Assembly: GCA_009838595.1 (NCBI GenBank)
Contig: VXRI01000099.1
Location: forward strand, 1-8,497
Source: Chloroflexota bacterium
GTDB taxonomy: Bacteria > Chloroflexota > Dehalococcoidia > Lucifugimonadales > JADFKI01
Direction: 5' to 3'
Length of the DNA stretch: 8,497 nucleotides
The stretch's first letter is position 1. Every line of letters begins with the position of its first letter. This document shows, piece after piece, positions 5,239 to 8,497 of this stretch. The translations under genes were made by a program, and so were the position numbers. Under the pieces are notes generated by a model. The model made no database searches. It was not told the DNA's origin and saw only the letters and a list, made by a program, of their open reading frames with translations.

Positions 5239-7284
5239 ATGCCGAAATTCACCACCGACAAGTTGCGCAACATAGTTCTCCTGTCACACGGGGGCGCGGG
5301 GAAGACTATACTTGCAGAGGCAATGCTGCACACCGCGGGGCACACTACGCGGGTCGGCAAAGTGGAAGACGGCACGACGGTCTCTGACTTCGAGCCTGAG
5401 GAGATTCGCCGCCAGTCCAGCTCGCAGATGTCCGTGCTCGCCTGCCCGTGGCGCGACAGCAAAATTAACATCTTGGACACGCCGGGCTACGCGGACTTTC
5501 GCGGTGAAGTCATTTCCGCTACCCGCGTAGCAGATGCTGCGATAATTGTCGTATCCGCAGCGGCGGGTGTGGAAGTTGGCACGAACCAGATGTGGAACCT
5601 CGCCAGCGAGCGCAATATGCCGCGCATAATCTTTATTAGCAAGATGGACCGCGAGAACGCAGATTTCGACCGCATCATGGCGGACATCACCGACCGATTC
5701 GGCAGGGAATGCGTGCCGGTGCAGATTCCTATCGGCGCGGAAGCCGACTTTTCCGGCGTGGTCAATCTACTAGACCCTAACGCAGATGCGCCGGGGGGCG
5801 CCGCGGACGCCGTTGAAGAAGCGCGCGAACGCCTCATTGAAGCGGTCGCGGAAGCCGATGACGAACTCGCCGACAAGTATCTTGAAGGCGAGGAAATCAC
5901 ACAATCTGAGATGATAGCGGGACTGAAGCAAGGCATCTTGGACGGGTTGATTATTCCGGTTCTGGTGGGCGCATCGACGAAGCAGGTCGGCACGACTGAG
6001 TTGCTTGACGCCGTGGTGGATTTCCTGCCGTCGCCGGCGGACGTCGGCAATGTAACGGCGCAGATCGCAGACGGCGCGGTGTCCATGAGCCCGGACAGCG
6101 ACGGACCGCTCGCCGCGCTGGTGTTCAAGACATCGGCAGACCCGTTCGTAGGCAAGCTATCATACTTCCGCGTGTATAGCGGCACATTCACAGGCGACAG
6201 CCAGCATTGGAATGCCAACACCGGGCAGCAAGAGCGCGTAGGGCAGGTGTTCGAGGTGCGCGGCAAGGAGCAAACCGCAGTCCCTGAACTTGCATCCGGT
6301 GACATCGGCGCGACGCCAAAGCTCAACTCCGTGCTAACGGGACATACTATCTGCCTGCGCGACAACCCATTCACACTGGAAGACATGGAATTTCCAAGCC
6401 CGGTTTACCTGATGGCTGTTTTCCCCAAGTCGCAGGCGGATGTGGACAAGATGACCAGCTCGCTGTCACGCATCACGGAGGAAGATCCGAGCCTAACAGT
6501 AACGCGCGAACCGGACACGCTGGAAGTGCTGCTTGGTGGTCTGGGCGACACGCACGTTGACCTCGCCGTCGAGAAGATGAAGAACAAGTTCGGCGCGGAG
6601 ATGATTTTGCAGGTGCCGAAGGTCGCGTACAAGGAGACCATCAGCGGCAGGACGCGAGTGGAATATCGCCACAAGAAGCAGTCCGGCGGGCACGGTCAGT
6701 TCGGGCATGTGTGGCTGGAGCTTGAGCCGCTGCCTCGTGGAGGAGGTTTCGAGTTCGCTGAGACCGTCGTCGGCGGTAATGTGCCGCGCGAGTATATCCC
6801 TTCTGTGGAGAAGGGCGTCTCCAAGGCGATGACCGGCGGCGCAATTGCCGGCTACCCCATCGTGGACATCAAAGCGACGCTATTCGATGGCAGCTACCAC
6901 ACCGTTGACTCGTCCGGCATCTGCTTTGAAATTGCAGGCGGACAAGCGCTGACGAAGGGCGTGCAATTGGCATCGCCCACGCTGCTAGAGCCGATAATGC
7001 ACGTGCAGATAACCGTCCCAGACGACTACACAGGCGATATAATCGGCGACATGAATTCTAAGCGCGGCAGGATCCACGGCATGACGCCGATGGGCAACAG
7101 CACGACGATGATCGAAGGCGAAACCCCGCAGGCAGAGATGCTGCGCTACGCCACCGAGTTGCGCTCCATGACGCAGGGACAAGGCGGCTTCACCATCGAG
7201 TTCGACCACTACGAAGAAGTCCCAGCTCACCTAGTCGATCGTATAGTAGAGCAGCTGCGCGAGCGCGAAGCCGCGAGGGCGTAG
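5239..7284 (+). CDS. fusA: Elongation factor G-like translational GTPase (EF-G2 type)
   Basis: The 681-residue protein has the five-domain layout of EF-G, which moves tRNA and mRNA through the ribosome using GTP. The G domain has the P-loop SHGGAGKT (16-23), DTPGYADF (80-87), SKMD (134-137) and a degenerate G5 around VGAST (243-247). Domain II starts near DGPLAALVFKTSADPF, domain IV carries QSGGHGQFGH (481-490) and SYHTVDSS (552-559), and domain V runs from about 582 with DDYTGDIIGDMNSKRGRI. Canonical EF-G has GHxDxGKT, RGIT in switch I, DTPGHVDF and NKMD; here switch I reads IRRQSSSQ and Tyr84 takes the catalytic His position. These features fit the EF-G-like paralogue group (EF-G2/FusA2), so a canonical EF-G probably exists elsewhere in the genome. 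Whether this one performs translocation is uncertain. It stands alone, divergent from def, with its own promoter, ribosome binding site and terminator. Confidence 0.93.
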   Translation: MPKFTTDKLRNIVLLSHGGAGKTILAEAMLHTAGHTTRVGKVEDGTTVSDFEPEEIRRQSSSQMSVLACPWRDSKINILDTPGYADFRGEVISATRVADAAIIVVSAAAGVEVGTNQMWNLASERNMPRIIFISKMDRENADFDRIMADITDRFGRECVPVQIPIGAEADFSGVVNLLDPNADAPGGAADAVEEARERLIEAVAEADDELADKYLEGEEITQSEMIAGLKQGILDGLIIPVLVGASTKQVGTTELLDAVVDFLPSPADVGNVTAQIADGAVSMSPDSDGPLAALVFKTSADPFVGKLSYFRVYSGTFTGDSQHWNANTGQQERVGQVFEVRGKEQTAVPELASGDIGATPKLNSVLTGHTICLRDNPFTLEDMEFPSPVYLMAVFPKSQADVDKMTSSLSRITEEDPSLTVTREPDTLEVLLGGLGDTHVDLAVEKMKNKFGAEMILQVPKVAYKETISGRTRVEYRHKKQSGGHGQFGHVWLELEPLPRGGGFEFAETVVGGNVPREYIPSVEKGVSKAMTGGAIAGYPIVDIKATLFDGSYHTVDSSGICFEIAGGQALTKGVQLASPTLLEPIMHVQITVPDDYTGDIIGDMNSKRGRIHGMTPMGNSTTMIEGETPQAEMLRYATELRSMTQGQGGFTIEFDHYEEVPAHLVDRIVEQLREREAARA

Positions 7285-7318
7285 CGGCGCAAGCACAACT
7301 GAAACAACGCACAAACAG

Positions 7319-7365
7319 AAACATAGGCGCGTCCCGCAATTGCAGGGCTCGCCTATGTTTTTGTT
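7319..7365 (+). terminator. Rho-independent terminator of the EF-G-like gene, possibly bidirectional
   Basis: AAACATAGGCG (7319-7329) and CGCCTATGTTT (7350-7360) form perfect 11-bp arms. The 20-base interval can pair further through CCC/GGG around the small palindrome GCAATTGC (7336-7343). A run of five T (7358-7362) and GTT follow on the plus strand, 34 bp after the stop codon. On the minus strand the left arm is followed by TTTCTGTTTG, so it may also stop transcripts of the convergent gene ending at 7440. Confidence 0.8.
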
Positions 7366-7439
7366 CGTGATCGCTCATTCCGTCCTTTCCCCTTGTCCTC
7401 CATTGACAGGGCAAGGCTAGGAAGGGGTGTCTTTCATCA

Positions 7440-8497
7440 TCACTCCTCGTCAATAACTGCACGCCTGCTTCGCCACCATATTTCAAGCAATGCAGATGCC
7501 GCTACAGCTGCGATGGCGAATAACAGAAGGCTGCCAATTCTCATCATCAAGGTCCCGCTAGCCAGACTATTCTGCTCAACTATGGATTCTTCATTTGAAA
7601 TAGCATTAGACACCGGCTCACGAAGCGGCACCACAGTAGGCGGCGGATCGACGACAATACGCAGCGGCCTGGAGGGGTCTGTTGGGTAAAACCGCACCGC
7701 TTCCGGTATTTCTGTCCTGGTGATTGGTTGATTCACTGACACTGATGCCGGCACCTGCGCGGCGTGATTCCTGATAGGAATCGGTGCTTGGTCAACGGGA
7801 TTCATGTCAGCAGCAAGCACAATCTCAGATTGCACGAGCATGGTCTGCGAGGTCGATACTGATGGCGAAGTTGACGCCGTTTCCTGTGCCGCAGCAACAC
7901 TGCTCGCAACAATCTTCGTAGCTGCCAATGGCGTCAATGCATGTGCCGTTGATTCAGGGCTATGCGCATGTGTGAGATTCGCGGCAGTGTCTGATACTGG
8001 CGTCTGAGTGGGCGTCTGCGGCGGCGCTGCCGTAACAGTCACACCAGTCGAAAATAACGCATTAAGCGGCGTGCTCTGAGCGGGAGCATGTATAGGCGTG
8101 GGTGTAACCGTATGTGCGGGTGTAGCCGTCGATGTGTGCGTTGCCGTAGCCCGTGCAGTTGGCGTCAGAGTCACCGTGCTAAACAATGTAGGCGTACTGC
8201 TCGGCGTAGCACTTCTAGTGCGCGTGGGAATACTGGTCCAAGTCGCGGTCGGTGTCCTGGTTCGAGTGAATGTCGCCGTGGGTGTGTGCGTTGCGGTGCT
8301 TGTGGGCATATGTGTTGCGATCATGGTCGGTGTGGGTGTGAATGTCGGTGTTGGTGTCGGGCTGCTGATAGTGAAACGCACGGTGTCGCTAATCAATGGC
8401 GAGTCTTCGCCTTCCGCTTCCACTACCAGAGTCGCGGAATAGTCGCCATGTGCAGCCTGCTCGCTATCCGGCGGGCCCCACCAGTGTCTTATACCAA
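7440..8497 (-). CDS. Cell-surface protein, C-terminal part: Thr/Pro-rich stalk and membrane anchor (5' end beyond window)
   Basis: The frame is open from the right edge to the TGA at 7442-7440, giving 351 visible residues; the true start lies outside. The first about 43 residues (HWWGPPD, HGDYSATLVVEAEGEDS, ISDTVRFTIS) look like the last strands of an Ig-like or similar beta-sandwich domain. About 90-100 residues follow with Thr at nearly every second position and Pro, Ala, Ser, Arg or His between, a mucin-like extended stalk. Next comes about 170 residues of Ala/Ser/Thr/Val/Pro-rich sequence I do not recognise, with a short ordered-looking piece (AVRFYPTDPSRPLRIVVDPPPTVV, split in two by a Pro run). 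The end is one TM helix (IGSLLLFAIAAVAASALLEIWW) and a short basic then acidic tail (RSRRAVIDEE), as in single-pass anchored exoproteins. I infer an outside N-terminal region and a cytoplasmic tail. Ligand and function are unknown. No partner gene is visible. Confidence 0.8.
   Translation of the reverse strand, partial: GIRHWWGPPDSEQAAHGDYSATLVVEAEGEDSPLISDTVRFTISSPTPTPTFTPTPTMIATHMPTSTATHTPTATFTRTRTPTATWTSIPTRTRSATPSSTPTLFSTVTLTPTARATATHTSTATPAHTVTPTPIHAPAQSTPLNALFSTGVTVTAAPPQTPTQTPVSDTAANLTHAHSPESTAHALTPLAATKIVASSVAAAQETASTSPSVSTSQTMLVQSEIVLAADMNPVDQAPIPIRNHAAQVPASVSVNQPITRTEIPEAVRFYPTDPSRPLRIVVDPPPTVVPLREPVSNAISNEESIVEQNSLASGTLMMRIGSLLLFAIAAVAASALLEIWWRSRRAVIDEE
8094..8360 (-). repeat. Low-complexity Thr-x-Thr-x coding stretch
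   Basis: Within the surface-protein gene about 89 codons alternate an ACN threonine codon with a varying partner, giving a 6-base period. On the plus strand it appears as a GT-rich run (GTNGGNGTN). The partner residue includes Pro, Ala, Arg, His, Phe, Trp, Ile and Ser, so it is not a plain TP repeat. Such DNA can change length by slippage, so strain variation and assembly collapse are both plausible. Confidence 0.75.

Noticed and set aside
5487..6386. 299-codon minus-strand frame opposite the EF-G-like gene
   Set aside because: It lies antisense to the GTPase and domain II coding sequence, is Ser/Thr-rich as expected for a shadow, and has no upstream signals.
8098..8442. 114-codon plus-strand Val/Gly-rich frame opposite the stalk
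   Set aside because: The Val-Gly-Val pattern is simply the complement of the Thr-x-Thr-x codons of the surface protein.

Overview
The window looks like chromosomal core sequence from a free-living bacterium, moderately GC-rich by eye. A Chloroflexota lineage (Dehalococcoidia/SAR202-like) is my best guess. The grounds are an EF-G-like GTPase with an SHGGAGKT P-loop, a Thr/Pro-rich membrane-anchored surface protein, and def, cca, secD and secF in one run. This is inference from family resemblance; no marker here settles the phylum.

Layout. Positions 1-4923 hold four genes on the minus strand, transcribed in the order def (peptide deformylase), cca (tRNA nucleotidyltransferase with an HD domain), secD, secF; secF runs off the left edge. 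The secD start overlaps the cca stop. A candidate promoter with a perfect TATAAT lies upstream of def at 5027-5055. The 315-bp gap 4924-5238 separates this unit from a divergent plus-strand gene for an EF-G-like translational GTPase (5239-7284), which has its own candidate promoter, a strong ribosome binding site and a hairpin terminator at 7319-7365. Convergent to it, a minus-strand gene (7440 to the right edge, 5' part missing) encodes the C-terminal part of a secreted or surface protein: the end of a possible beta-sandwich domain, a stalk with threonine at nearly every second residue, an unrecognised region, and one membrane anchor.

How the genes work together. Def removes the formyl group from new proteins, Cca completes or repairs tRNA 3' ends, the EF-G-like protein belongs to the ribosomal GTPases, and SecDF uses ion flow to pull exported proteins through SecYEG. 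The left-hand genes are thus a protein-synthesis and export unit. The surface protein is a likely Sec client but shows no specific link.

Points worth a second look. secF has an intact frame but no usable start codon: one extra base appears to split the ATG directly behind a good Shine-Dalgarno site. A perfect 18-bp palindrome abuts that site. Def, Cca and SecD each carry an acidic low-complexity insertion or tail. The EF-G-like protein has Tyr where translational GTPases normally have the catalytic His. I see no mobile element, CRISPR array, tRNA or rRNA, and no clearly novel multi-gene system.
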